A stretch of DNA of 64,000 nt from Glandiceps talaboti (GCF_964340395.1 NC_135552.1:13471694-13535693), one strand, 5' to 3'; numbered from the stretch's first letter, positions 48,445 through 61,066 are shown. Translations and numbers: made by a program. The notes: generated by a model from the letters alone, not told the origin.

Positions 48445-49452
48445 ATGGTCCTGACGGTGGTGAAACGTAATCTCGCCCCGCCCACTATACTGTTGACAGT
48501 GCAGTACTACACTGCTAGAGAGTGGTGCAGAAAGTCCACGTGGCATCCAGTACCGGGCTCCAGTACTGTATTAGAGTGGCTGTATATCAACTTCTTGTTA
48601 CAAACTACTACACATATTGTCTCCTGCGTTGTAACTGTTGCATCCTGCCATAATATCTGTGACAAAGTAGATCTGAAGATGGACCTAGGCTTACTTTGTC
48701 CACGAGTACCGATGAAATTCAGTGGTGGGGGCAATTTGCATGCACGATGGGGGAGATGGAAGGAATCAATGAAACTGTGTTTAGCCATCACGGAGACAGA
48801 GACAGCGACAGAAGAACAACAGTGTGCCCAGATCACACTATGTCTCGGCGATGAAGGATGTGCTATATACGATACATTTCACTTCGAGGAAGGTGAGAAA
48901 GACAAAGTGGAAATTCTGTGGAAGAAGTTCGATGAGTATTGCGCCCTCGTGTGGCAGAGTGTAGCATTCGAACGCTTGAAATTCCACAGACGTCAGCAAG
49001 ATGAAGATGAAACGATCAGTGAATATGCTAGAGCCTTGAGAAACATTGCAATGGACTGTGAATTTTCTGATCGCTATAGCGAGTTCATTCGTGACAGATT
49101 CGTTTTTGGTGTTCGCTGCGATAAATTGAGAGCAGAATTGCTATCGACACCGGACCTAAATCTCCAGGAAGCCATTAGAGTGGGTGATATTCATGAATTG
49201 GTTATGCATGGAAAAGATGGAAGAAGTTCGAAATATACTTGCTGCAGGCCTAATAAAGTTTTCGATTGTAAAAGGTGTGGCTTTACACATGGGAAGAGGG
49301 AGTGTCCAGCCTACGAGAAAGTATGTCGTCGATGCGGTAAGAGAAACCATTTCGCAAGATGCTGCAGATCTCGGAAAAACAGGCGTTCTATCGATGCAGA
49401 CGAGGGAGGGTCTGACGACTCAGACATTGAATATGTAGGCCTTGTACTGTGA
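48445..49452 (+). CDS. Orphan Ty3/gypsy-type Gag ORF with two zinc knuckles
   Basis: Uninterrupted frame of 335 codons. The recognisable protein starts at the internal ATG 48679 (257 aa, MDLGLLCPRVP), because the 78 residues before it show no Gag similarity. The capsid-like part has the pattern of Ty3/gypsy Gag: ISEYARALRNIAMDCEF, then FIRDRFVFGVRCDKLRAELL and LNLQEAI. The nucleocapsid part has one atypical knuckle, C-X2-C-X3-H-X4-C (CKRCGFTHGKREC), and one canonical C-X2-C-X4-H-X4-C (CRRCGKRNHFARCC). It ends with an Arg-rich then acidic tail and stops where protease would normally begin. No protease, reverse transcriptase or integrase motif, and no LTR pair, was seen downstream. It is either a truncated element copy or a Gag-derived host gene. 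It shows more CpG and GC than the sequence around it and stands 134 bp after the inverted-repeat element. Confidence 0.75.
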   Translation: MVLTVVKRNLAPPTILLTVQYYTAREWCRKSTWHPVPGSSTVLEWLYINFLLQTTTHIVSCVVTVASCHNICDKVDLKMDLGLLCPRVPMKFSGGGNLHARWGRWKESMKLCLAITETETATEEQQCAQITLCLGDEGCAIYDTFHFEEGEKDKVEILWKKFDEYCALVWQSVAFERLKFHRRQQDEDETISEYARALRNIAMDCEFSDRYSEFIRDRFVFGVRCDKLRAELLSTPDLNLQEAIRVGDIHELVMHGKDGRSSKYTCCRPNKVFDCKRCGFTHGKRECPAYEKVCRRCGKRNHFARCCRSRKNRRSIDADEGGSDDSDIEYVGLVL

Positions 49453-51000
49453 TCGCATCATATGGTAGAATTTACATTTTGTACTTAGCATGTAGCACTT
49501 TGGGTGCAGTCACCCTTTGACCTGTATACATTGAAAAATTGAGTATATTCTTTAGTGACTGTTTGCATACTAGTGGACTTACATTGAATTGACCCAGTGT
49601 CGGGCGTGGCCGGATGGATTTGGAAATGGGACAGAAATACAAAATACTTTTAGTGTGACAGTATAAAAACAACGGAAATTAGTAGTACTGACGTAGATGG
49701 CGTACTTACGCGACAAATACCCAGTTGCAAATATCTGAACTTGGGCCCAGGATTTCGTGTTTTTAGTTTTGTATAAAAGTAACCACTATCATAATCACAT
49801 ACTGTGTAATGATGTACTTGACCATAGATTAAATCTAGGATCTCAGATTAAAAAAGATGACCTGAGAAAGGCAAGATTGGCGACTGTTTGGTTTATATAT
49901 GGCGAATGAGTGACGTAAGTGTGCGTGTATGTATGGTGGGATGAGGTGGTAAACATGCATCAGTCCCTTGGGATATTTTTTGTCTCATAATCTTCAACAG
50001 TTTTTGAATTTGTCATTAATTTCACATTTTGTGAAGGAAAATGTCAACCCCCCGCCGCCGCCGTTACCAATAGTCTCTCAAGAGCTTAGTGTTCACCCGA
50101 CTGTTTGCAATCACTCAGTAAAAATAACACAGTTGTGTTTTTAAAATAATAAAGAGAGAAAACCCCGAGACTTGAGCAAGTCTAAAGGAGGTCCGGGGGG
50201 GGGGGGGTCAAATTGGACATTTAGTAATTTCGGTTGGCTTAATTACCGGGCGCATCTACCAGGAAACGAATTGTACATTTCTTGTACCTAGATAATAATG
50301 CAATCCAGGTGTCTACAATTAGTTCCTGGTACGTAGCGGTGTTCTAATACAGGTATGTTTCATTTCCTTACAGTAATCCACGTGAAATTGGTGAAATAAA
50401 AACAAAATTACATCAGCATACTGGACACTGGGAGGATATAAATTGTTGTTACTTGCACAGACGGGGAAAAGAGTGGTCACAGTGACACGTCGATGTACGT
50501 ATAGAAAGCAGGTGACTTTAGTAGTAGCACTGTATTTTCCGTACCTTGAGACTGTACCTCGGGGACCAATTTCCCCATAAATCAAAGTCCTGAAAATTTC
50601 TCAAAATTTATCTACATGAAAGGATGCTTCGTATCCTTAAAATAATAACAATGAATTTGGGTCCACCGTCAACTCCTTCAAGGAAATGAACAATCTTTTT
50701 ATTTTCAAATAGAGTTAGCACAATATTCGGCGATTATATTGGATTCTAAAATGACTTGCATGTAAGCTTGATAATGGTTTCACCTCTATGTCAACAATGT
50801 ATGAGGTGACCACTTTATTTTTATTTTGAATGGGATGGCGTTTTCTTGAATCAGGTAATAGCACAAGTTGAAGCAGTTTATTCTGAAGCACATTTTCACG
50901 TTTAATAACTTATATTAAATCGACTATAACACTGCTAATAGTGTTACTCGGCTACACAAGTTCCTTATTCTATATAATTTTCTCACTACAGTAACGTGAT

Positions 51001-51057
51001 CAGACAGACAGACAGACAGACAGACAGACACAGACAGACAGACACACAGACACACAG
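51001..51057. repeat. (CAGA)n microsatellite
   Basis: cagacaga repeats with a few 'cacaga' interruptions. Confidence 0.95.
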
Positions 51058-51942
51058 TACATGATCACCTCCCGGTTTGGCTACTTCCGACAAGTCGTTA
51101 CTATACGACGATCGAGTTGCTGCAGGGACATACACTATGCATACACGACTACAAAAGAGACTTCTAGTCTTTAAAAGTTTTTACCTGAATTGAATAACTC
51201 CTACCACAGACATGTTTCCGTGTCTGTTATCATGTACATTAGGGCGTTTCCATCAAAGTTGTTAACGATGAATGTTATTACTAGGTGCCTGGACGCCCAT
51301 GCTACAAACCCCACCCATGAATAAAACACGACTTTTTGCGACGGTATAGTGTTGGAGTATTGTCTGAAGCACTATTGAAGCAGTATCAAAGAAAGAATTT
51401 AACCCATGTTGACTAGACACGTATTTATGAAACGTTAGAGGAAATACGAAGAGCCTTCCAGGTACAACACTCAGTCAGTGTTCGCTATCTATTCTGATCG
51501 GAAAAGGAGTTGTGTTTTTAATTTTAATATTAAATGCTATAAAATGTCGAAATAAGGTTATTTAAAAATGAACAATGACAAATAATCAATCTACCTACTC
51601 GTGTTAAGTGTTATCAAATCAAGTGTTATAAGAAGGTGTGATTTTAGTGTGAGGTTGGTAGCTTGTCACTAACTGTTGGAATTACATGTAGGACGTATTT
51701 TAGGATGTTTACGGAGGGTTCCGTTGCACACAAGAAGGGGGACCAACGTTAACATTCTAGAATAACTATTAAAACGAGGGGCAAAATTTTGAGGGAAACC
51801 TAATACTCATGAATCACAAGAACGAGAAATGAAGGTCGCAATTTTTTGGAATTAACATACAAGTTCTCCATCCCACAATCTGGATATTGTAAGAATAAAA
51901 TGCGTTTCTTATGAAAGGATATCTAAGTATCTTCACAAAATG

Positions 51943-52015
51943 TAATTTTGTTTGTTTGTTTGTTTGTTTGTTTGTTTGTTTGTTTGTTTGTATGAATGTA
52001 TGTATGTATGTTTGC

Positions 52016-52059
<44 letters not shown>
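51943..52059. repeat. Compound (TTTG)n-(TATG)n-(GT)n microsatellite
   Basis: 'tttg' units 51948-51990, a short 'tatg' stretch to about 52010, then about 20 'gt' units to 52059. Confidence 0.95.
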
Positions 52060-52061
<2 letters not shown>

Positions 52062-52889
52062 AAACGACTAATCCTATATTAAAATCAGCAATGGCTGAGG
52101 GAGTATGAGAGGGATTATCCCCTTTCCTTCCAATTTAATATTTTTTTAAACAAAATCTCTTTATACTCTTTTTCGCCAATGAATAACAGAGTCACACACT
52201 GATTAGTGTCTCCGTCGTCGTCAAAATATTTACCCGTACCACGAGAGAACGAAATTTAGACATGTTGCTATTTCATTGACAGATGCAACTTAAACAATGT
52301 GGAATGATGTTCAGATTCAAATCTGATTGAAACATTCTCCACATCTTTTCAGGAAATGTTTTAAACAATATTTAGTAGAGCAGTACAGGTAATTAAACTT
52401 GGGAAAGGGTGTGGACTTTTTAAATTGTGTTTCTTGTATAGACTTCCTTGTAGTAAATAAAGCTGTGTGTGAATATATTTCCCAGTTATGTATGTATTTC
52501 AATCCCATCGTTCACAATGTGCAATGTCGGAGTTTCAGGCTAGACTAGCTATAAGCTATAATTGTATATTTGAGTAAATAAACCACTTATTATTACATAA
52601 TATTAGAAAGTGGCATATATAAGTATTGACACTGCTTTTACTTGCAAGCCGCCATATACACGAATTACCGAAATGTTTTGTCTTGTTTTTTGGAGTGATT
52701 CTGATCTTCCTTGCAAATAAAAAAATAATGCACTAACTGCAACTTGGAAATTTTTTTCATTGAGTAACCTAAGATAAAGTCATTAAAAACTTGGTTAATT
52801 ACTTATGAAATGACAATTAGTTAATTAATGGACGTTATTATCAGTAATTAGTGTTGTGGTGACTAGAGTTTTGAATTTCTCACTATGTT

Positions 52890-53040
52890 AAAACTGAAAA
52901 TTGTTAAAATACCAATAATTATACAATAAATATGTTACTCAGTGTTCGATCTTTTCCATAAGTAGTAAACAGTAACAGGTTGAAATCGTGATCGCCGTTG
53001 AGGGCGCTGATTTAGGGTGCGGACACAAAAACAGAAATAT
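52890..53040 (+). repeat. Dispersed repeat, copy at 58590-58745
   Basis: Shared ordered blocks with the 58.6 kb copy: 'ctgaaaattgttaaaatac', 'aagtagtaaacagtaacagg'-like, 'caggttgaaatc', and 'gggtgcggac'. Same orientation. Unknown family. Confidence 0.6.
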
Positions 53041-53311
53041 ATACTGTTTACATGTAGATTAAAACAAATCATGTAAAGTAATACCAACATTATCGATTTT
53101 TTTTCTTTGAACTTTACTTTTATACAATATTATAGAGAAATTAACTTTGAAAGTCAAAGGAGGTCTTCATAATATTGAAAATAAATCTAGAGACTCGGTT
53201 AAGAAAAAACTGTAAAAAAAAATATAATAATACATCAAGAGTACAGTATCGAGCTGTGTGTCTAGAGATGGTGACCACAGATCATGAAAGGGAATACACA
53301 AGATGATAAGA

Positions 53312-53342
53312 TAACCCCTAACCCCAAACCCCCAACCCCAAC
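53312..53342 (-). other. Potential G-quadruplex, telomere-like
   Basis: On the + strand, C runs at 53315-53318, 53322-53325, 53329-53333 and 53336-53339 are separated by taa, aaa and aa. The minus strand therefore carries four G runs of at least four with 2-3 nt loops, the first loop being TTA-type, so a very stable G4 is expected. Confidence 0.7.
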
Positions 53343-53524
53343 ATCGAAAGAATGATAAGATGGTCACGGACTTTTGAATAAACTTAGGAAATAACCTTAC
53401 TTTACCAGTCAAGGATATGTTTACCTGTACGTCAAGTATTTCCGTGTGTATATGTCTTCTTGAGTTAAAAATAAGATAAAAATATACAATCTTTATTTAT
53501 ACTTGATAGATCTTTCAGTTTATA

Positions 53525-53715
53525 AACACAATGAGGGTCATCCCTCGTGGGTTCAGTGTTAATGCAGGAGGAAATCGGAGTACCCGGGGAAAACCTGCGT
53601 TGTTCGGTAGAATTAAACTGAACGACGCTCTTCTTCCTTACAGCGTCGTAAATTTATCAAGCCACGACCACTGTGGTAAAGAGGCAAGTTGTTTAACCAT
53701 TCAGCCACCGACAAC
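53525..53715 (+). repeat. Dispersed repeat containing the 'ggagtacccgggg' motif
   Basis: Holds 'aggaggaaatcggagtaccc' and 'ggggaaaacctgcg', which resemble a short conserved core found in repeats of many animals as I recall it. It is followed by 'cttacagcgtcgtaaattta', which is also present at 35570-35595. The 82-codon frame over it (53531-53779) is attributed to the repeat. Confidence 0.5.
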
Positions 53716-54321
53716 CCCAAGCTGTAGTAAAAATTATAGTAACATATGTCGTAATGAATTCATTCCAAATACTAAATAGTAGAAATGACACTAAATAGTA
53801 GAAATTGCAACGTCTACAGTTCACTGTCTAAAAACATTAAATACTTCCCTATTTTGAAGTGCTCGTGTATTTTCCATCTCACTACTTCAATTTCCTACCC
53901 TGGTAGTGTGATAATCAAGTTGTAGAGAATGAAATTTGGCGGGAATCTTTGTGTTTGTAGAGGAAACGTTTGTTTTTAGTGTGTTTTTTCCACTTACAGA
54001 GGAAACGCGTTTTGGTGTTTTTTCATTAGATTTTTTGGTCCAAATATTTTGCTCAGTAAAAAAATTCTGATACAAATTTCGGACACTGTAGCCGTAGTAT
54101 GACTCAAGCACATAAAATGGCCTAAAGGTATACTTTCTGGAAGTAGGCTTTATAAAAATGATATTGTAAAAAGTGACGAACATAAGAAAAGGTCGACTTT
54201 CGATCCGTAAGCTTAGCATTGCATGAGGTAGTCACTGTCGTACTAGAAGTAACACATGACTTTGTAATGATGTATTCGAATGAAATTGGTATTAGCGTTG
54301 GCATATACTTTGACTTTGGAC

Positions 54322-54546
<225 letters not shown>

Positions 54547-55382
54547 AGGAAGGGAGAAAGAAGAGAGAGAGAAGGTGGGAGGGAGAGGAGTGTGGGAAGG
54601 GGAGTTGTGGAGGGGAGACATCAGATAGTGCTAGTATAGAGACGAGAGAAGGGGCTTATCAAGGACAAGTTTGCTAACAGTTACATATAATGGTGTATTT
54701 ATTTTGTATAAATTTTGTACAAAATCAGCTCATCAGGTTCTGACTCAGCGTAATCTCCTTCGATTTGTATTCTGAATGCTGTACATGTTGATAGTTATGT
54801 GAATGTAGCGAATAGTAGTTAATGATGGAAGAAGCATAATCATTTATGATATCTTAGCAGTACTGTAATTTTTCAGATGAAATGTACAGAAGTAGAAACT
54901 GACATACCATGCGTGAAACTTAAAGTCAAATCCTTTTAATAGATGTACATTTTAGTTCCGATACTTTAGAATCAAGAAGTAGTGGAAGTTGAAAAATCGG
55001 AAGTTTTACACAAAAGTGTGTCAAAAATAGGCTCAAGTGACAATATATATACTGAAAATGTCTTTCTTTCTTTTTAAATTAGTCATGTATTAAGTGAAGT
55101 TTTAAGAATAGTATGAATAATTCAGCTATTAAATACTTTCTGAGAATTAGATGTGAAGTAACGAAGTTATAATTATTTGAATATCTTCTTGACGGTAAAA
55201 ACGAGGGGTTTGGTATTTCAAAGTAATTATTTGTACGGGAATTGTAGCATGGAATATGTTGGAAAGGCAAACTACGGTATAATTTAGACAATTGGGAGTA
55301 AATTTGTTTCTTTCTTGGTAACTACAGACGTAAACTTTGTTATTCTCATTGTATCATTTTTTATAGTACTAGTACTTGTTTA

Positions 55383-55545
<163 letters not shown>

Positions 55546-56010
55546 TGAAATGCCCCTGTTCAGTGTCTACTATTCGTTGACTTAATGATCACAAAGTTTA
55601 TAAGCTTTATACTCAAGCGAAAATACTGAAATAAAACCTAGTATAATGTTAATGTCAATGCATGTCTTCTATGACATTACAATTGCCTTCTGGCATTGTT
55701 CAAACAGTTGAAGTGCCTAGTATCGATTATTTAACATTTTTCGATACGTGTAAAAATGACGTCATCGGATCGTTTATATGTTATATCTTAAAACCAGGTT
55801 TTTAGTTCTGTCAAGTGCAAGTAATAGTTACGTTTGCTTCAGTAATTAGACTACTACGAGTGACTTTAAAATATGCAGTATAAATCTCACCCAAAAATGT
55901 ATAAACTCAGCTTGTGCCCCTTTAAAGAGCTCTTTCCACCGCTTTATTGAGTCATGGTGTTTTACACACGGGGAGAGGTCAACTGTCTACTGCTAGATAG
56001 ATGATGTGAT

Positions 56011-56045
56011 CATAGACCCTCCATCATATTGGTGGAGGGTCTATG
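56011..56045. mobile_element. Short palindromic insertion, 35 bp
   Basis: 'catagaccctcca' pairs with 'tggagggtctatg' around a short loop. Same sequence family as 61555-61582. Flanking direct repeats are not clear here. Confidence 0.55.
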
Positions 56046-56836
56046 GTATGATGTTGTCTATTGATCAATTGGTGTCATGGTCTATTCAGAGAGTATTTAT
56101 TACTCATATGATAGTAATGGTTACCGTTTGTTCACTTTGTATGGTCTCACGTTGTGGTCTTAGCTTTTTATATCTAGCGAGTTTGACCCACTTAGGTTTT
56201 ATTGCTTACACCCAGGCTGACCGCACCCGTGCAGGTGATACAATTATTTATGTCGACAAATGATTGCTTGTCGTTCCTTTTCATGTTTAACGACATGTAC
56301 TTATTAATTGAGATGGAAAATTTCAACCAGAACTGTACGAACAACGTCAACATTACAAACAAACGTATTTATTCATTTTGTTGTGGTGAAAAAGTACAAG
56401 TTAGTTTGACAAGTTCGCGCCTCGGAGTTGTTTTTTTTCCCTCAATCCGCATTACGGACAGTCAGCCCTTTGCACACCTTAGAAAATGATATATGCATCG
56501 GACAAAACTTAGAAATCAAAATGATATAGTATATGCATCGAACCAAATACAAAAGTACGAGGATCATGATAAAACGTACACTACACTGTGTTTCACGACT
56601 CTTCACGATACGAAAAATGCATTTTTTATAAAATAACAGTAACAATTACAACAATATAAGCTTATGTGGCTAAAATGATAAACATTACAAAATAAACGAC
56701 GACGACAACTATCTGAAGCTACATGACTAAAATGGGTAAAAAGTTCAACAGTTTGCGAGGATAAAATAATGATGAAAGTTGCATATACAATCACAATATA
56801 AAACACAACTTTGTATTAGTCTCAATTCCCCCAGAC

Positions 56837-56874
56837 TCTCGTTTGGGGTGGTCTCGTTTGGGGTGGTCTCGTAG
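56837..56874. repeat. 15-bp direct repeat, two and a half units
   Basis: Unit 'tctcgtttggggtgg' at 56837 and 56852, with a partial third. Confidence 0.85.
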
Positions 56875-56899
56875 GCAGACAGGCTGGGTAACCGAGGCT

Positions 56900-58380
56900 A
56901 AATTTTGTGTGGGGGTAATCCATTGAGCTAGATCACCAGGTGATAGGTCATGCATGATGCTTCAGTATGAATTGAAAAATATCAAGAAATTTATCGAAAA
57001 TTACAGCTTTGAGCAAACGAAAGCAACAATTTCATTGGACATTAATCTGCAACTAATTTAGTTCTGTTCTAGTTACAGAATTCTAATTAATGTTTAGTTT
57101 TTGAAACGATTTCATCGTCACACAGTGCTGAAAAACAGTCACCTAGTCCTAGATCCAAAACAGTTAGCGTAGAATAAAAGATACGAACGCTACAAGATCC
57201 ATAACCTAAGAACAAATATTTAGTTGGACGATCATAACTTTGACCCATCCCAACATCATTCCAGTCTTAGATGCTAAGAATACCCCTAATCGGTACATTT
57301 TGTGTGGAGTTAATTTATCATGGTGTATTTGCTTGTAAAAGTGGTATCGAGGATCTACTGGTCCATAAAGCCCGTGGAACGGTACCTGTACCCCTTCCCG
57401 ATCCCCGGCCACTCCACGGCGGTCCGCAAACAGGAATACATGTGCCGACAGACTTGGGAAGTCCAAAACTGAAGTAATGGGGATATCTATGTTGTAAAAT
57501 ACAATTTATGAATTTAAGGCAATTCACGTAGTAAGGTTTAACACTCGTATACAGGCACCATTACAAGCGTAAACTTCCAGACAAGCGCCGTACAGGATCG
57601 TTATTAATCAACATGTCATTGGTGTGGTTGCTTAAGTCGATTTTACAAATATATATACCGGGTATATATATATATACCCTGTCTATTTTTAGCAGTATGA
57701 ATTCATAGCCTTTGTTTACTTATCAGACAATAGCACCCCCGGTTTTCTAAGATTGCGGGGGTCGTATCCGTACCTGCTATGTTGTCATGGTTCAGTACCG
57801 TACACATAGCGAGAACCCGGATATTGTGACGTCACTGAGGAGAGACGGGTGCGTCATGATCACTGTGACCTGGTTCTGATCTGGAAATACGTAAACTTGC
57901 AAAGAGGATAAAAGCCTTAACATACAAAATCTCAAGCGAATGCATCAAATATCGAGTATGTTCCTGAGTAACATCTAATCTATGATGTATAAAAACAAAA
58001 CAATAAACAAACAAACAAACAAACAAACAACACGTGTTTGCGAATCTGTGGTGTTTCAGTGGAGCTTTTATGTAAGATGACTTTGGTTAAAAATGGCCTG
58101 CCTTCTATAATCACTCTCGCTGGATAGAGGTATAGTAGTCACAAGCATGAGATTGGGGTTCGTTTTGCGTCGCCGCAAACAAACCAGCTGGTCAAATTGT
58201 TTCATGAAAATGTCTAAATGTGCGACTAGTACATGTCAAGTGATAAAACACTGTAAACATAGAAAGCCACAAGAATACCATGTACCATATGATCATAGTT
58301 TAATATCGTTTTAAAATTAATTGCAGGTTTTATATTATAAACACTTTGGAATAGCTATCGACGCTAATTGCAGCTACTGT
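56900..58380. other. Intergenic, weak coding-like patch only
   Basis: CpG-rich non-coding sequence. A GC-rich patch at 57345-57475 reads open on both strands (for example KARGTVPVPLPDP on +), but no good acceptor/donor pair or family match was found. An AT palindrome 'ggtatatata' occurs around 57650-57680. A run of 'aaac' units is at 57998-58030. Confidence 0.4.
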
Positions 58381-58382
58381 CC

Positions 58383-58437
58383 ATACTTTTTACTTATTTA
58401 TTTATTTATCTATTTATTTATTTATTTATTTTTTAAT
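58383..58437. repeat. (TTTA)n microsatellite
   Basis: 'ttta' units with one 'tcta' interruption, ending in an AT-rich tail. Confidence 0.93.
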
Positions 58438-58589
58438 CTTTTTTAAATACAATTCTAACACTTGTTTTCTATGATTTTCATTTTACAAATACTAACTTTT
58501 TTACATACATTTGCATACGTAATTTTCACATTAAAGCTGCACTTGCTGTAACTCGAGTGTAATATTTTCGATCAGACAGTCAACTATAT

Positions 58590-58745
58590 ATTCACTGAAA
58601 AATGTTAAAATACTGCCAGTAATCAGATGTTGTACGTATTAATCATAGGTCGATTGTACTGATAAGTAGTAGAGCAACAGGTTGAAATCATGATTGACTG
58701 GGGTCGTTGAGTTTTGGGTGCGGACCCAAAAATTAATTTGATTGG
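58590..58745 (+). repeat. Dispersed repeat, copy of 52890-53040
   Basis: Shares 'cactgaaaaatgttaaaatac', 'caggttgaaatcatgat' and 'gggtgcggacccaaaaa'-like blocks, in the same order, with the 52.9 kb copy. Confidence 0.6.
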
Positions 58746-60640
58746 ATTTATGTACTATATTATGTGTACAGCTACACAAACAAAAGGGTATTCAAAAACG
58801 TATCAGTTGCAACTTTAAATTAGAAATAAAATTCCTGACAATTGTGCAAAAGTCACAGATGAACATGAAATCTCTGGTATCTTTAATCGTGATTGTTTTT
58901 TGTAAAAAATCATTCCTTATTCCCCTCACCGGATAATCGAGAAAGTGAAACTTGTTGCAAATGGGCGTGTTCTTTACGGTCGTTTCTTTTTCTCAGGAAA
59001 AGTAACTTTTTTTCGACTTTTTTCCCTGAAATTTACAGTGGTGACACATACATACGATCGAATGGTCAAGTGTTTGATGAGTTGTGATTCTAAATATAAC
59101 GTCAATTTCACACCTAAGTGGTTTTCAAATGCCATCAATACCACAGTTTTATTGCGCGTGGCCTATGACCTTAGGAAATGGCGATGCCTTCTGGGTGATT
59201 TACAGCATCCTTGGACATTGCAAATTAAAGAAGTCAATATTTTACCAATCCGACGTTCCGCTCCCATCCCCATCCCAAGCCTCGCCCCGATAAATCTTAC
59301 TCTGAAACCTTTGTGATATTTTATTTTATATTATATTAATATATTATTTTGTAATCAAGAAAAGTTCGTTCAACTTTAGCTCTTAGGTCGTTTGTGAATC
59401 CTCAGCACCACTTTCTCCCATCTGTGTTATATGCAAGGTTTACATGACAAATTTTGTGCCTTATAAACAACCAGAGTTTTTGGTACGATTTCTGTAGTCT
59501 AAGTACTGTTCTTGCGATTTCTCGTCTTTGTCTTTGTGATATTTTCGCATTTAATGTTATTTTGTCCACAAATCGAATTGTCCATTTAGGGATTTGGTAA
59601 TTTTATTTCTCACTCCCAAATATTAGCACCAATTTGAAAGAAACTCGTAAATTTTCAACCAGTATTTTCTTAGGAAAGCAGAAATTATTGCATTAAATCA
59701 TGGACGACTTGGTGTAGTCTGAGATTGATTTGAATTGAAGTAACCGAGTCTAGATCCTTGGTTGGTTGGTTTTGGCTCTGTACGTCCTGATTGTTTAGAC
59801 AGGATGATGGCCAATCTGGACTACAGACACGGAAGAAAGACAAGGCAGAAACAAGTGAAGGGTCTACGACTGAGTTGCCCGGTAACTGGTTGAACGAAGA
59901 GTGCCGAAAGGGCGAATCTCGTAGTACGATGATTATATTTACCTCAGGCGACTGTGGGAAACAAAATAATGGTCTGAACGTTTAGTCTACGTTGACGGAC
60001 AATGCAGCATTGTTCAAACTACAGACGGCATGCTATTGTTGCGGCACCCGTTAAAACCACTCCCTGTTACTGACACCGATCCTATGTATCTACGTCATGT
60101 AAAACAGAACTACTGGTACTTCATCACGATACATGTGTATTTCATTGCCGCCGTCACCTCTCAATGACCTTCGGCCACATTCAGGACACAAGCTAAGTTT
60201 TCAATTTGCTGATCTGTCGATTTACTAGATTTATATACATAATATACTTAATGAAGGCTATGAATTACACGTAATAGTGATTTAAAAAATTCGATGAAAT
60301 AAATCCATACTTATAAATTTCATTCTCGCCAGCCAGGGTAGTTTGCACTACTTTTGGATAATTATTGTCCAGTTACATAGCGAACTGGTAATGTGGTTCG
60401 CAGGGGCACGTAGCATGGTTAGATTGTTGTTTTCCTAGGGAAAAGATCGCACAAATCCTGCTACTACAAATGTATCAATATGAACGCTCTATATTAGAAG
60501 TCCATAAAGGTAGGGGACCACAGACAAGGAAATCTATGGGAAAATATGTTCAAGTAAAAATGCTGTTATATTTAGTCTGTAGACAAGGGAAACAACAATC
60601 TAAGAAATACTACGCATCCCTATGATGTGGAACGTGTATT
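58746..60640. other. Intergenic, no gene recognised
   Basis: Contains an open + frame at 58945-59316 without ATG or domain, and a short one at 59791-59985 that starts with TTG. Neither has convincing splice signals. Nothing else notable. Confidence 0.45.
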
Positions 60641-60647
60641 ACGGTGA

Positions 60648-61066
60648 TGCTACAACTTCAAGAAAATACAGTTAACAGAGTTGGTCGTGCAATAAGAACC
60701 GTTATAATACTATGCTTTACCGACCCGGTGAATATTTTTAAGGATAGTAAACAGAGTCGTTCAAGAGTGTGCAATTTATAACGACATATACTTTATACCC
60801 GGACTGTATATTGGTGACAACAAAGGGCGCCACAGGAAGTTCGTAGTGTTGCATCGCAAACAGGCAATGTCTGTGGTTTCACGGCCAGTGGTCATACAAC
60901 TTGGAAACCATCAAGAAAATACAGTAAACAAAGTTGTTCAAGATTATGCAATTTATAACGACATATACTGCACATTAGTGACAACAAAGGGCGTCACAGG
61001 AAGTTTGTAGCGTTGCCAGGCAATGTCTGTGGTTTCACGCCCAGTGGTCATACAACTTTGAAAATG
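60648..61066. repeat. Tandem triplication, unit about 165-180 bp
   Basis: Two full copies share 'gcaatttataacgacatata', 'gtgacaacaaagggcg', 'caggcaatgtctgtggtttc' and 'ccagtggtcatacaactt'. They start near 60738 and 60912. A third, partial copy is seen at about 60648-60690 ('acaacttcaagaaaatacag'). Confidence 0.8.

Larger units (their letters stand above)
49453..53500. other. Intergenic, no gene recognised
   Basis: CpG-rich compared with the first 47 kb. Contains a G13 run near 50197-50209 and simple repeats listed separately. The frames of 60-90 codons on either strand have no domain or splice support. No pol remnant was found after the Gag ORF. Confidence 0.5.

Noticed and set aside
48507-48836. 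109-codon minus-strand frame over the Gag ORF
   Set aside because: Antisense shadow of the Gag frame, which has clear zinc knuckles.
57271-57477. GC-rich patch open on both strands
   Set aside because: Looks somewhat coding (Pro-rich on +), but strand cannot be decided and splice signals are poor; not enough to call a gene.
58945-59316. 123-codon + frame
   Set aside because: Starts with GTG, has no recognisable domain and no acceptor or donor in suitable places; probably chance.
59791-59985. Possible exon with a charged protein-like sequence after 'ttgtttag'
   Set aside because: Acceptor-like AG is present, but the polypyrimidine tract is weak, the frame starts with TTG and there is no partner exon nearby.
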